A stretch of 27,923 nt of DNA, from contig CAJXNF010000005.1 of the NCBI GenBank assembly GCA_913056375.1, positions 1 through 27,923 on the forward strand, written 5' to 3'. Below the pieces are notes generated by a model, which was not told the origin of the DNA, searched no databases, and was given only the letters and a program-made list of their open reading frames with translations. Positions 8,394 to 16,538 of this stretch are shown piece after piece. This stretch comes from an uncultured Pseudomonadota bacterium (GTDB taxonomy: Bacteria; SAR324; NAC60-12). Each line of letters opens with the position of its first letter. Within the stretch, counting starts at the first letter, position 1. A program made the position numbers and the translations under genes.

Positions 8394-8747
8394 ATGCGCG
8401 AGTACCTTCCCATTTTGATCATGATCTTGGTTGGCATCGGGTTAGCCGGAGTCTTCACTGCCATCAGTATCTTGTTTGGACCCAAGCTGAGTACCGAGAC
8501 CAAGCAAACTCCTTTTGAGTCTGGATTCCTGACTCAAGGCACAGAAGGGCAGCGCTACGATGTCAAATTCTTCATGACAGCCCTGGTTTTCCTCGTTTTT
8601 GACGTCGAAGTCGTTTTTCTCTATCCCTGGGCAGTACAAATTCGCGAGTTGCACTGGCCTGGCCTGATTGCAGCGCTATTCTTCATTGGTGTACTCGTCC
8701 TTGGTCTGGTCTACGACTGGAAAAAGGGCGCATTGGAATGGGAATGA
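8394..8747 (+). CDS. nuoA: NADH-quinone oxidoreductase subunit A
   Basis: NuoA is a small three-helix membrane subunit of complex I. The 117-residue protein has the family core 'PFESGFLTQGTEGQRYDVKF' and 'LVFLVFDVEVVFLYPWAV' between the first and second helices. The ATG at 8394 is preceded by GGAG at 8385-8388 with five bases of spacing, which decides it over the upstream TTG at 8376. It is the first gene of the nuo run and is followed after 24 bases by nuoB. Confidence 0.95.
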   Translation: MREYLPILIMILVGIGLAGVFTAISILFGPKLSTETKQTPFESGFLTQGTEGQRYDVKFFMTALVFLVFDVEVVFLYPWAVQIRELHWPGLIAALFFIGVLVLGLVYDWKKGALEWE

Positions 8748-8771
8748 TCCACCACTCAGTTCAAGGAACCT

Positions 8772-9473
8772 ATGGAATCTGCCCACTACGGTGATTTCCT
8801 GACCACTAAATTTGATAATGTGGTCAACTGGGCACGCAAGTTTTCCCTGTTTCAGTACCCATTTGTCACAGCTTGCTGTGGAATGGAGTACATGTCTGCC
8901 TCCTGTTCCCACTACGACGTTTCGCGCTTTGGTGCAGAAATTCCTCGTTTTTCACCACGCCAGTCCGATGTTCTCTGGGTAGTTGGCACCGTCACTCACA
9001 AGATGACTCCCATCCTACGCAACGTCTACGACCAAATGGCTGAACCAAAGTGGGTGATTGCTTTCGGTGCCTGTGCTTCCTCCGGAGGCTTCTACCAGAA
9101 CTACTCTGTGCTGCAGGGAATTGATCGGGTGATCCCGGTAGACGTTTACATTGCTGGCTGTCCTCCACGTCCCGAGGCCGTGCTAGATGGACTTATGGAA
9201 CTACAGAATCGCATCCAGAATGATGGACCCAGCGCGATTCAAGGCAGCATCAATTCTGCTGCAATCAACCATCTGGACCAAAAGAAACTCCAACTCAGCC
9301 GTTTCCTCGAAATCCCTGAAACCGAAGTGGTTGAGAATGTTCAGAATCCAAAGAGCAACCGCTCAAGCAAGCCGGGCTATAGCTACTCCAAAGACTACAT
9401 CAACACCAACGCCACACTGGGCTACGACACGCCGAAAGGTCGCCGTGACAAGGACAATCTCAAAACAGGTTGA
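8772..9473 (+). CDS. nuoB: NADH-quinone oxidoreductase subunit B (N2 cluster)
   Basis: NuoB holds the terminal iron-sulfur cluster N2, which hands electrons to quinone. The four expected cysteines are present: C35 and C36 ('TACCGMEYM'), C101 ('GACASSGG') and C130 ('AGCPPRPEA'). The conserved core ends near residue 150. A further ~80 polar residues follow, finishing 'YDTPKGRRDKDNLKTG', longer than the usual 160-180-residue protein. AAGGA stands ahead of the ATG. The stop at 9471-9473 is five bases before the nuoC ATG. Confidence 0.96.
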   Translation: MESAHYGDFLTTKFDNVVNWARKFSLFQYPFVTACCGMEYMSASCSHYDVSRFGAEIPRFSPRQSDVLWVVGTVTHKMTPILRNVYDQMAEPKWVIAFGACASSGGFYQNYSVLQGIDRVIPVDVYIAGCPPRPEAVLDGLMELQNRIQNDGPSAIQGSINSAAINHLDQKKLQLSRFLEIPETEVVENVQNPKSNRSSKPGYSYSKDYINTNATLGYDTPKGRRDKDNLKTG

Positions 9474-9478
9474 AGGCT

Positions 9479-10063
9479 ATGCCTGAGGAAAGTTCAGCAA
9501 GCACAGAGAGTACTGAGGCCTCGGAACCCATTGAAACCAGTGTGGTCATCAACCTGGTTCAACAGGAGTATCCTGCAGCGATGTTGACTACCCATCGGCA
9601 TCGTGGTGATGAGACCATCGCATTAAAACGCGAGTTTATCCAGCCGGTCTGCCGACTACTGCGAGATCATCCAGATTGCCGATTTGAGATGTTCGTTGAC
9701 CTGACTGCTGTGGATTATTTGCTGATTGAAACCGATCTACAGCAAACCGAGCGCTTTGAAGTCGTCTACCATCTACGCTCACTCAGCAAGGACCACCGAA
9801 TTCGCCTGAAGTGTCCTGTACCTGAAGACGATTGCCAGATTCCTTCGATTCACATGCTCTGGCACGCGGTCAACTGGTACGAACGAGAATGCTACGACAT
9901 GTACGGTATTCACTTTGAGGGACACCCCAATCTAACCCGCATCTTGATGTACGAACAGTTCCAGGGACATCCCCTGCGCAAGGACTATCCTGTGGACAAG
10001 CAGCAACCCCTGCTCGAACTCAACGATGTCGAAGAGCGTTACCACTATGGGAGGTTTGAGTGA
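9479..10063 (+). CDS. nuoC: NADH-quinone oxidoreductase subunit C (30 kDa)
   Basis: This ~194-residue peripheral-arm subunit carries the 30-kDa signature 'ERECYDMYGIHFEGHPNL' and the 'RILMYEQFQGHPLRKDYP' segment that contacts NuoD. The first ~20 residues are a low-complexity stretch rich in serine, threonine and glutamate. The ATG at 9479 has GAAGG immediately upstream and is preferred over the TTG at 9470, which would overlap nuoB. The stop TGA overlaps the nuoD GTG in a GTGA junction, a sign of translational coupling. nuoC and nuoD are separate genes here, not fused. Confidence 0.95.
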   Translation: MPEESSASTESTEASEPIETSVVINLVQQEYPAAMLTTHRHRGDETIALKREFIQPVCRLLRDHPDCRFEMFVDLTAVDYLLIETDLQQTERFEVVYHLRSLSKDHRIRLKCPVPEDDCQIPSIHMLWHAVNWYERECYDMYGIHFEGHPNLTRILMYEQFQGHPLRKDYPVDKQQPLLELNDVEERYHYGRFE

Positions 10064-11319
10064 ACGCCAGTGAGCTAACCACGATCTCTGCAGAAGAGTT
10101 GAAGCCGGTTCACCTGCCCGGTGCCATTATTCCAGCCCCACCCGAAGATTCAGACACCTCGATCATGCGCATCGAAATCGGTCCAGCTCACCCAGCAATG
10201 CATGGTATCGTGCGTCTGACCACCTACCTGGACGGTGAGCAGATTGTTGGAATGGTGCCAGAGATTGGCTACCTGCACAGGGGCTTTGAGAAAGAGTCTG
10301 AGAATTCCAAGTGGATTCAGGTCATTCCTTACACAGATCGCCTCAATTACGTTTCACCGGTGCTCAACAACATCGGCTACTCAATGGCTGTTGAGAAATT
10401 GTTCGGTGTTGAAATTCCAAGGAGAGCACAGTTTGCCCGGGTGATTATGGGCGAAATTTCCCGCATCACCGATCATCTCACCTGTCTTGCCGCCTGTGCA
10501 ATGGAAGTCGGCGGATTCACCTTCTTCCTCTGGTTTATCAAGGCCCGGGAATATCTCTACGAACTGCTGGAACAAGTCACTGGTGGGAGAGTTACTATCA
10601 ACTGGACTCGCTTTGGTGGAAACAGCACCGATTTCCCAGATGGCTTTCTAAAGGAAGTGGAAGTCCGGCTCGAAAAAGTTCGAGAGGTGATTGAAGAGGG
10701 AGATCAACTCGTCACACGCAACAAGATCTTCATCGACCGCATGAAGAACATTGGGGTCCTCTCCAAAGAGAAAGCGATTTCCTACGGCTTCACGGGTCCG
10801 TTGCTGCGTGCCTGCGGAGTGCCCTACGACATCCGTCGGGCAGATCCACACCTTGTCTACGATGAACTGGATTTCGAAATTCCTATTGGAGAAGTCGGTG
10901 ATTCCTATGACCGCTTCCTGGTCCGGATGGAAGAGATGCGGCAGAGCATATCGATCATCGAACAAGCTATCGACAAGATCCCTTACGGACCGGTGATGAC
11001 ACGTGAGCGCTACTTAGGCTATCCAGACAAGAAAGAAGTTTATGGTAGCATCGAGGGATTGATCGATCACTTCAAGATGGTGATGGAAGGCCACCACCCA
11101 CCGGCTGGAGAAGTTTACCAACCCATCGAAGGCGGCAACGGAGAGCTAGGTTTCTATCTCGTCTCCGATGGTTCCGGTGATCCAGTCAAATGTCGTGTCC
11201 GTCCACCCTGTTTCAACTATGTTCAAGCCATGCCCGAGTTGGCCCTCGGACACTACGTCGCGGACATCATCGCAATTTTTGGTTCCATCAACATGATCGG
11301 TGGAGAACTCGACCGCTGA
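10060..11319 (+). CDS. nuoD: NADH-quinone oxidoreductase subunit D (49 kDa)
   Basis: This 419-residue subunit forms the quinone site with NuoB and descends from the large subunit of NiFe hydrogenases. Recognisable segments include 'IGPAHPAMHGIVRL', 'EIGYLHRGFEKESE', 'GEISRITDHL' and the typical end 'GGELDR'. The C-terminal hydrogenase cysteines are absent, as expected. The GTG start at 10060 overlaps the nuoC stop and has GGGAGG about five bases upstream. Confidence 0.96.
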   Translation: MNASELTTISAEELKPVHLPGAIIPAPPEDSDTSIMRIEIGPAHPAMHGIVRLTTYLDGEQIVGMVPEIGYLHRGFEKESENSKWIQVIPYTDRLNYVSPVLNNIGYSMAVEKLFGVEIPRRAQFARVIMGEISRITDHLTCLAACAMEVGGFTFFLWFIKAREYLYELLEQVTGGRVTINWTRFGGNSTDFPDGFLKEVEVRLEKVREVIEEGDQLVTRNKIFIDRMKNIGVLSKEKAISYGFTGPLLRACGVPYDIRRADPHLVYDELDFEIPIGEVGDSYDRFLVRMEEMRQSISIIEQAIDKIPYGPVMTRERYLGYPDKKEVYGSIEGLIDHFKMVMEGHHPPAGEVYQPIEGGNGELGFYLVSDGSGDPVKCRVRPPCFNYVQAMPELALGHYVADIIAIFGSINMIGGELDR

Positions 11320-11334
11320 GTCAACTGGAAAACC

Positions 11335-12405
11335 ATGCAACTTGTTCTAGAATTTCTAGCCCTGCCGTTTGTGCAGGATGTGTTGAAAATCCTCTTCATC
11401 CTGCTGCTCTTTGCCATGCCCTTGGGTACATTCATGACCCTGATGGAGCGCAAGTGGAGTGCTGCCGTTCAGGATCGAATCGGTCCCAACCGTGCGAACA
11501 TTGGATCGTACCGAGGGCGAGGTCTACTGCACATTGCTGCTGATGCCCTGAAGTCGATTTTCAAAGAAGACCTGATTCCTAAGGGTGCTGATAAATTCCT
11601 CTATACAATCGCGCCCTTCTTCAGCTTCATGTCAGCAGTAGCAGTCTTTGCCATCATCCCAATTGCTGGTCCAATCGGTGATTTCAAGTTTCAGGTCACT
11701 GACGTAGAACCAGGACTGCTCTTCATCTTTGCGATCACATCCCTGGGCGTCTACGGCGCTGTGCTGGCAGGAGCATCCTCCAACAGCAAGTTCGCCCTCT
11801 TTGGTGGAACACGAGCTTCAGCCCAAATGATCTCCTACGAGGTCTTCCTGGGGCTTTCGCTGATGGGACTATTCATGGTCTATGGATCCACCCAAGTCAG
11901 CGCCATCGTTGAAGGCCAGGGAGAGCACTGGTTCGGTCTGATTCCCAAGTGGGGCGTCTTCACACAACCCCTGGGATTTGTAGTTTTCTTTACGGCCTTA
12001 ATTGCAGAAACCAAGCGAGCACCTTTTGATGCTCCAGAGGGTGAATCCGAGATTGTTGCCGGATATTTTGTTGAGTACTCTGGAATGCGCTGGTCGTCTT
12101 TCATGCTTGCGGAATACATTGCCATTGTTGGAGTTGCCGCTCTGATCACGACTCTGTTCTTCGGTGGCTACCAGGTGCCTTGGCTCTATCACTGGGAATC
12201 TGCACCACAGTGGCTAGTGACCCTGCTCCAATTTGGCAAGTTTGCCAGCTTCACCTTCATTTTCTGTTGGTTCCAGATTCAAATTCGTTGGACGGTACCA
12301 AAGTTCCGCTTTGACCAAACTATGGCCCTGGGTTGGAAAAAATTACTCCCAGTTGCCCTGCTAAACACCGTGGTCACGGCAATCATCATCGTGGCCCTAG
12401 CCTGA
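11335..12405 (+). CDS. nuoH: NADH-quinone oxidoreductase subunit H
   Basis: This 356-residue membrane subunit, with about eight helices, builds the quinone entry tunnel and the link to the proton pumps. Family signatures are 'MERKWSAAVQDRIGPNRAN' early and 'ETKRAPFDAPEGESEIVAGY' in the large cytoplasmic loop, with the conserved acidic residues present. The gene begins 15 bases after nuoD. It follows nuoD directly, without the NADH-module genes nuoE, nuoF and nuoG that separate them in many operons. Confidence 0.96.
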   Translation: MQLVLEFLALPFVQDVLKILFILLLFAMPLGTFMTLMERKWSAAVQDRIGPNRANIGSYRGRGLLHIAADALKSIFKEDLIPKGADKFLYTIAPFFSFMSAVAVFAIIPIAGPIGDFKFQVTDVEPGLLFIFAITSLGVYGAVLAGASSNSKFALFGGTRASAQMISYEVFLGLSLMGLFMVYGSTQVSAIVEGQGEHWFGLIPKWGVFTQPLGFVVFFTALIAETKRAPFDAPEGESEIVAGYFVEYSGMRWSSFMLAEYIAIVGVAALITTLFFGGYQVPWLYHWESAPQWLVTLLQFGKFASFTFIFCWFQIQIRWTVPKFRFDQTMALGWKKLLPVALLNTVVTAIIIVALA

Positions 12406-12430
12406 TTCCTTTTCTCCTCGTGAGCCTGAT

Positions 12431-13009
12431 ATGAAGTTCAAGGTAAAGAAAGTAGATCGTAGCGAAGGACTCAAGGAAGCCCTCTACATCCCAGGCATTG
12501 CTGTCGGACTGAAACACACGATGCGTCACTTCTTCCGCAACATCGTCGGTAAAAAAGACGTTGTGACGATTCAGTATCCAGAAGAAGAGCGACCGGTTTC
12601 GCAGCGCTGGCGAGGCCGACACCGACTTACCCGTCGCGATGATGGCTTCCTCAAGTGCGTTGCTTGCTACATGTGTGAGACAGTTTGTCCAGCAAAGTGC
12701 ATCCATATTGAAGCCGGAGAGCACCCCGACTTTTCGGTGGAGAAGTATCCGGTTCGTTTTGATATCGATGAGTTGCGCTGCGTCTTCTGTGGCCTATGTG
12801 TGGAGGCCTGTCCGAAGCAGGCAATCCGGATGGATACAGGTGTCATCGGGATGGCCTATCACTCACGGGAGTCATTCAACTTTACGCGTGACTTGCTCCG
12901 TGACGCCTACACTCCCAACGAAAAGACCAAGTACACTGACGCTGACTTGCCCAAGCCTCCGGATCAACAGAGCGCCCTCCCCAATTCGCGTGGAATCCCA
13001 GCACCCTAA
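12431..13009 (+). CDS. nuoI: NADH-quinone oxidoreductase subunit I (two 4Fe-4S clusters)
   Basis: NuoI carries clusters N6a and N6b that pass electrons to NuoB. Two full ferredoxin motifs are visible: C76, C79, C82 and C86 in 'CVACYMCETVCP', and C117, C120, C123 and C127 in 'CVFCGLCVEACP'. The amphipathic N-terminus ('SEGLKEALYIPGIAVGLKHT') is typical of the membrane-contacting helix. The last ~30 residues are proline-rich and variable. It is the last nuo gene here. The TAA at 13007-13009 is followed in the same frame by the ThyX-like gene, and nuoJ-N are not adjacent. Confidence 0.96.
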   Translation: MKFKVKKVDRSEGLKEALYIPGIAVGLKHTMRHFFRNIVGKKDVVTIQYPEEERPVSQRWRGRHRLTRRDDGFLKCVACYMCETVCPAKCIHIEAGEHPDFSVEKYPVRFDIDELRCVFCGLCVEACPKQAIRMDTGVIGMAYHSRESFNFTRDLLRDAYTPNEKTKYTDADLPKPPDQQSALPNSRGIPAP

Positions 13010-13015
13010 TCTCAA

Positions 13016-14626
13016 TTGGTCTTGGAAAGCCACGAATCCTTCAGTCCAGCAGAGCAACTCCAGCTTGCGCCTTACGTAACGAACACCGAACGCCCGGTGT
13101 TCGTGCTGACCAATCTTCCCGAAGTCATCAAGGGAGCACTCTTTTCCCGCTATTCTCGCTCCACGCTGGGTCTCCGCACCTTACTACTGCGAGAATTTTT
13201 GCAAAATGATGAGGCTGGATTTCAAGCTCCTTCCACTTCCCAAGATTCTCGGTTGGCACTGACCAAGGCCCAGTCCTTTTATGATCGCATTCTCGACGGC
13301 TACGGAGATGACTCCATTGGTGAATTAGGAGGCGCTCACCTGGCACTGGAACAGGTTTCCATTCTGGCAACCAAGGTGCTGGAGGACGCAAGGATTGGTG
13401 GTTCGCCATTGGAAAAATCTACCCGCTATGTCAGCTTTGCCCAGCAGGTCAATGGAGACTTCCAATTTTACAAAGACCCACGGGTGCTTGCTTCTGATCA
13501 CGCAGAGCTCTATTTGGAGACAAACCGAGAGCTTTTTCGCACCTATGCTGAGCTGATTGAACCAATCAGAGACTATCTGCGCAAGGTTTTGCCACCCGAA
13601 CTTGATCAACCACAAGCTGCCTATGAACGTTCCATTCGGGCACGGGGATTTGATCTGCTGCGTGGCCTGTTACCAGCTTCAACACTGACAAACATGGGCG
13701 TCTTTGGGAATGGACGCTTCTTTGAAGGACTACTGATTCGCCTCCGCTTACAGACCCTGCAGGAACTTCAGGATCTGGCCAGTGCCGCTGAGCAGGAACT
13801 ACAGCAAGTCGTTCCCTCTTTCATTCGGCGCGCAGATCCAACCCATCGACATTTCTGCAGCCAACTGACTTTCCAGCAGCAAAGCCAGAATTTGCTCAAC
13901 CGCTGGATCCAACCACAGACACCAGAGTCATCGACTCCCCAGAGCGCCAGCGTTGAACTGCTGAGCTACGATCCAGACGCAGAGATCGAAGTACTGACAG
14001 CTCTATTCTATGAAAACAGTGAGTTGTCCTTTGCCCAAGCCAGGGAGACTGTACGCAGGATGTCAGACCAAGATCGGGAAAACCTGTTGCGCCAATGGGC
14101 AGACTTACGCGAGCACCGACGCCACAAGCTAGGTCGTGCCCTGGAGCATGCAAGCTACACCTTCGATATCGTTGGGGATTACGGCTCCTACCGAGATCTA
14201 CACCGACATCGAATCCTGACTCAGGAACGGCAGCGACTGACTACCCGACTTGGCTATACAATCCCAGAATCATTGATTGATGCAGGACTGGAAAGTCTAG
14301 TGAGGAAGGTTCTGGAGAAAGCAGCGAGTGCGTTTGAAGTGTTGGAGGGAGAATTTCCACAAGAAGCACAGTATGTGGTGCCGATGGCGTATCAGCTACG
14401 CTGGTCGTTGAAGATCAACCTGCGCTCCTTGATGTGGCTGGTGGAGTTACGAACTACTCCGCAGGGGCATGAGAATTATCGCTGGCTGGCTCAACAAATG
14501 TTCCAGCGAGTACACGAGGTTCAGCCTCGATTAGCCCAACTGATGCGCTTCGTGAATCTGGAAGATTACCCACTGGGTCGTTTGGCAGCTGAGGTGAAGC
14601 AGGAGCTACGCAAGCAGTCTTCCTAG
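13016..14626 (+). CDS. Double-length ThyX-family protein (tandem Thy1-like halves)
   Basis: The ~536-residue product has two regions resembling flavin-dependent thymidylate synthase, whose motif is RHRxxSxNExSxRY. The first half has 'ARIGGSPLEKSTRYVSF' (about 125-141), keeping the S-x-R-Y end but not the RHR. The segment 'RARGFDLLRGLLPASTLTNM' follows, as in the ThyX C-terminal part. The second half has 'DLHRHRILTQERQRLTT' (394-410), keeping RHR but not SxRY, and then 'MAYQLRWSLKINLRSLMWLV'. Canonical ThyX proteins are about 220-250 residues. Whether this enzyme makes dTMP is unclear. The start is uncertain: the frame has no early ATG, and TTG at 13016, six bases after the nuoI stop, is chosen. 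It is convergent with the next gene, and both TAG stops share one CTAG. Confidence 0.7.
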   Translation: MVLESHESFSPAEQLQLAPYVTNTERPVFVLTNLPEVIKGALFSRYSRSTLGLRTLLLREFLQNDEAGFQAPSTSQDSRLALTKAQSFYDRILDGYGDDSIGELGGAHLALEQVSILATKVLEDARIGGSPLEKSTRYVSFAQQVNGDFQFYKDPRVLASDHAELYLETNRELFRTYAELIEPIRDYLRKVLPPELDQPQAAYERSIRARGFDLLRGLLPASTLTNMGVFGNGRFFEGLLIRLRLQTLQELQDLASAAEQELQQVVPSFIRRADPTHRHFCSQLTFQQQSQNLLNRWIQPQTPESSTPQSASVELLSYDPDAEIEVLTALFYENSELSFAQARETVRRMSDQDRENLLRQWADLREHRRHKLGRALEHASYTFDIVGDYGSYRDLHRHRILTQERQRLTTRLGYTIPESLIDAGLESLVRKVLEKAASAFEVLEGEFPQEAQYVVPMAYQLRWSLKINLRSLMWLVELRTTPQGHENYRWLAQQMFQRVHEVQPRLAQLMRFVNLEDYPLGRLAAEVKQELRKQSS

Positions 14627-15264
14627 CGCATGCCCTCTGCACACTTGAGTACCTGGACCGAGATCAGTGCTGGCTGCACACCAAGGAGTTTACCAATTTC
14701 CACTGTGCAGCGTCCTTCGATTCCTGGATGCCGCACCTTGGGTGATTTTTCAGCTCGGTATTCTTCGACCCATTCCTGCCACAAGGGCACTTCCAGCGTC
14801 ATTTTTTCAAGCAAGGCGAAGCGATCTCGGTTGCTCCCCCAATCCTCGATCTGGACTTCCACGTAGTAACGTAGATCTTGGGGAGATTCGAAGCTGATCT
14901 CTTCTTCCTTATCAGGTTCCGGCAAGACCACTGGCACTTCTGGTCGTTGTTCATCAGGCAGGTTCCAGCCTAGGCGCTCAACCACTTCTCGGTAAGTTTC
15001 CTGCAGCATCAGTGGTTCCAGCAAATCTTCTGTTGCCAAGGCTGGTTCTGGATCAGGTTGCAGTTCTTCCTGCAGCAAGGCACTCTGCTGAAAGACATAT
15101 TTCATTTCCGTACAGAGTGCACGGATGTATTCCACGGTCAGTTGATCCAGTTCCTTGAGCGCTTGATGGCGCTCTTGAGGACGTTGCAGGCGGCGCACAT
15201 CGACATGTAGTTCGTCAATTCGGCGCTTCAGTCGAGTGCGGTTCAAATCATCAGACAACGGCAT
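14623..15264 (-). CDS. Hypothetical protein with N-terminal coiled coil
   Basis: I do not recognise this 213-residue protein. The first ~75 residues are strongly charged and helical ('RTRLKRRIDELHVDVRRLQR', 'QALKELDQLTVEYIRALCTE') and probably form a coiled coil. A proline- and glutamate-rich linker follows (about 115-130), then a compact C-terminal part ('YYVEVQIEDWGSNRDRFALL', 'GIEGRCTVEIGKLLGVQPAL'). There is no signal peptide or membrane segment, so it is probably cytoplasmic. The ATG at 15264 is preceded by GGGGAGG at good spacing, which decides it over an ATG five codons upstream. It faces the next gene divergently with a 46-base gap. Confidence 0.75.
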   Translation of the reverse strand: MPLSDDLNRTRLKRRIDELHVDVRRLQRPQERHQALKELDQLTVEYIRALCTEMKYVFQQSALLQEELQPDPEPALATEDLLEPLMLQETYREVVERLGWNLPDEQRPEVPVVLPEPDKEEEISFESPQDLRYYVEVQIEDWGSNRDRFALLEKMTLEVPLWQEWVEEYRAEKSPKVRHPGIEGRCTVEIGKLLGVQPALISVQVLKCAEGMR

Positions 15265-15310
15265 TCCTATCCTCCCCACAAAGGATCACGTTAGCGGAGC
15301 TTTTCAACCG

Positions 15311-16327
15311 ATGCCCCTTTGCAAAATTCATCACGGATTTCTCCAAACAGTTCAACTTCTGTTAGCCCTGATCATCATTGGTCCCCTGCTTAGCTGGACT
15401 TCCCTAGCGGCTGAAGAGAGCAACAATCCAATCTCAATCGAGGGACAGGTCCAAGTTCCCCAGGGAATTACCCTCTCCGAAGGCCTGGATGTCGTGCTGA
15501 TCAAATTCGTACTCGATCCCAGCGGTGAAGTCGTACCTGCTGGTCCAGTTGGACGAACCAAAACTGACGATACAGGTCGCTTTCGCTTTGAGGATCCTCC
15601 CCGGGATGACCGAGCCGGATACCGTCTGGGAACTCGATTTGAAGGGAACCTCTATAGCTCCGAGGTTTTCTTCATGCGTCCGGAACAACAACTGATTACT
15701 GTGGACATCCGTCTACCGTCCACCAGCTTCGATACCAGCGTACTGGTCTTCAGTGAGTCCTCGTTGTTCTTCGAGTCCAATATCGATCAACTTATCGTCA
15801 CGGAGGTCATCAGCGTCCAGAATCCGACCGAGGACAATATTCTCAGTACCCAATCTCCCTTGTTGATGGAACTACCGAACGCCCATGAAAACTTTCGTGT
15901 TCTCGAAGACGGTCCGGAAACCTATCAACAGGAGGGCAATCAATTGCGCTGGACTCGTGGCTTTCCACCAGGAGATACGCAACTGCTCTTCCAATACACC
16001 ATTCCTGTTTTTCTGGGCAGTCACTCGCTCCAGAAGCGCTACGCTCATCCACTGGATCGGGTCAGCGTCTTCACTCCGGCCAAACGCTTGGACGTGAATT
16101 CTTCCCAATTGACCTTCCAGGGGAATCAAACCTTCGGTGATGTCGACTTTCTGGCGTGGCGGGCACAAGCCAGTGATGCCAGCCTGTTGGAGATCAGGAT
16201 TTCCAATATCCCGGTAGACTCTCGCAACTATGCTTTTGTTAGCTTGGCTGTCTTCCTGACGTTGCTGCTGGCGGTTGGTTGGTTCTTCTGGCGTCGAATG
16301 CCTAGAACCGGGTTGGTTCAAAAATAG
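15311..16327 (+). CDS. Exported membrane-anchored protein with carboxypeptidase-regulatory-like beta domain
   Basis: The 338-residue protein has a signal peptide ('LLLALIIIGPLLSWTSLA', likely cut near residues 30-34). A beta-rich domain begins 'ISIEGQVQVPQGITLSEG' and resembles carboxypeptidase regulatory-like or SdrD-B-type Greek-key folds ('TKTDDTGRFRFEDPP'). One C-terminal helix ('FVSLAVFLTLLLAVGWFFW') is followed by arginines. The bulk should sit in the periplasm, anchored to the inner membrane. The function is unknown. The ATG at 15311 has GGAG about 12 bases upstream and starts directly before the signal sequence. Its 3' end overlaps a small convergent gene by 10 bases. Confidence 0.75.
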   Translation: MPLCKIHHGFLQTVQLLLALIIIGPLLSWTSLAAEESNNPISIEGQVQVPQGITLSEGLDVVLIKFVLDPSGEVVPAGPVGRTKTDDTGRFRFEDPPRDDRAGYRLGTRFEGNLYSSEVFFMRPEQQLITVDIRLPSTSFDTSVLVFSESSLFFESNIDQLIVTEVISVQNPTEDNILSTQSPLLMELPNAHENFRVLEDGPETYQQEGNQLRWTRGFPPGDTQLLFQYTIPVFLGSHSLQKRYAHPLDRVSVFTPAKRLDVNSSQLTFQGNQTFGDVDFLAWRAQASDASLLEIRISNIPVDSRNYAFVSLAVFLTLLLAVGWFFWRRMPRTGLVQK

Positions 16328-16485
16328 TTAAATAAAGCCTGCGTTGGGTGGCAGGAACGATAAATTCGGCGCAATTCCCGAGGATCTGCCGAATTCAGGG
16401 CCTCTTCATAGGGGATCTGGTAGTACCGTTCCACCATCTTTCGAAACCGCAACGCGCTATTGTGACTGTCAAAAATAAAACTCAT
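16318..16485 (-). CDS. Small hypothetical protein, 55 residues
   Basis: A short gene encodes 'MSFIFDSHNSALRFRKMVER' and continues to '...HPTQALFNYF'. The ATG at 16485 has a near-perfect GGAGG seven bases upstream, much stronger than most starts in the window, and this is the main reason to believe it. The product is charged, with no signal peptide or membrane helix, and looks helical. It overlaps the stop of the exported protein gene and is divergent from the GTPase gene. The function is unknown. Confidence 0.55.
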   Translation of the reverse strand: MSFIFDSHNSALRFRKMVERYYQIPYEEALNSADPRELRRIYRSCHPTQALFNYF

Positions 16486-16538
16486 AAGACAACCTCCAAA
16501 GAAAAATAAAGCACGTTCCCTTCCACTCCTCAAAAATC

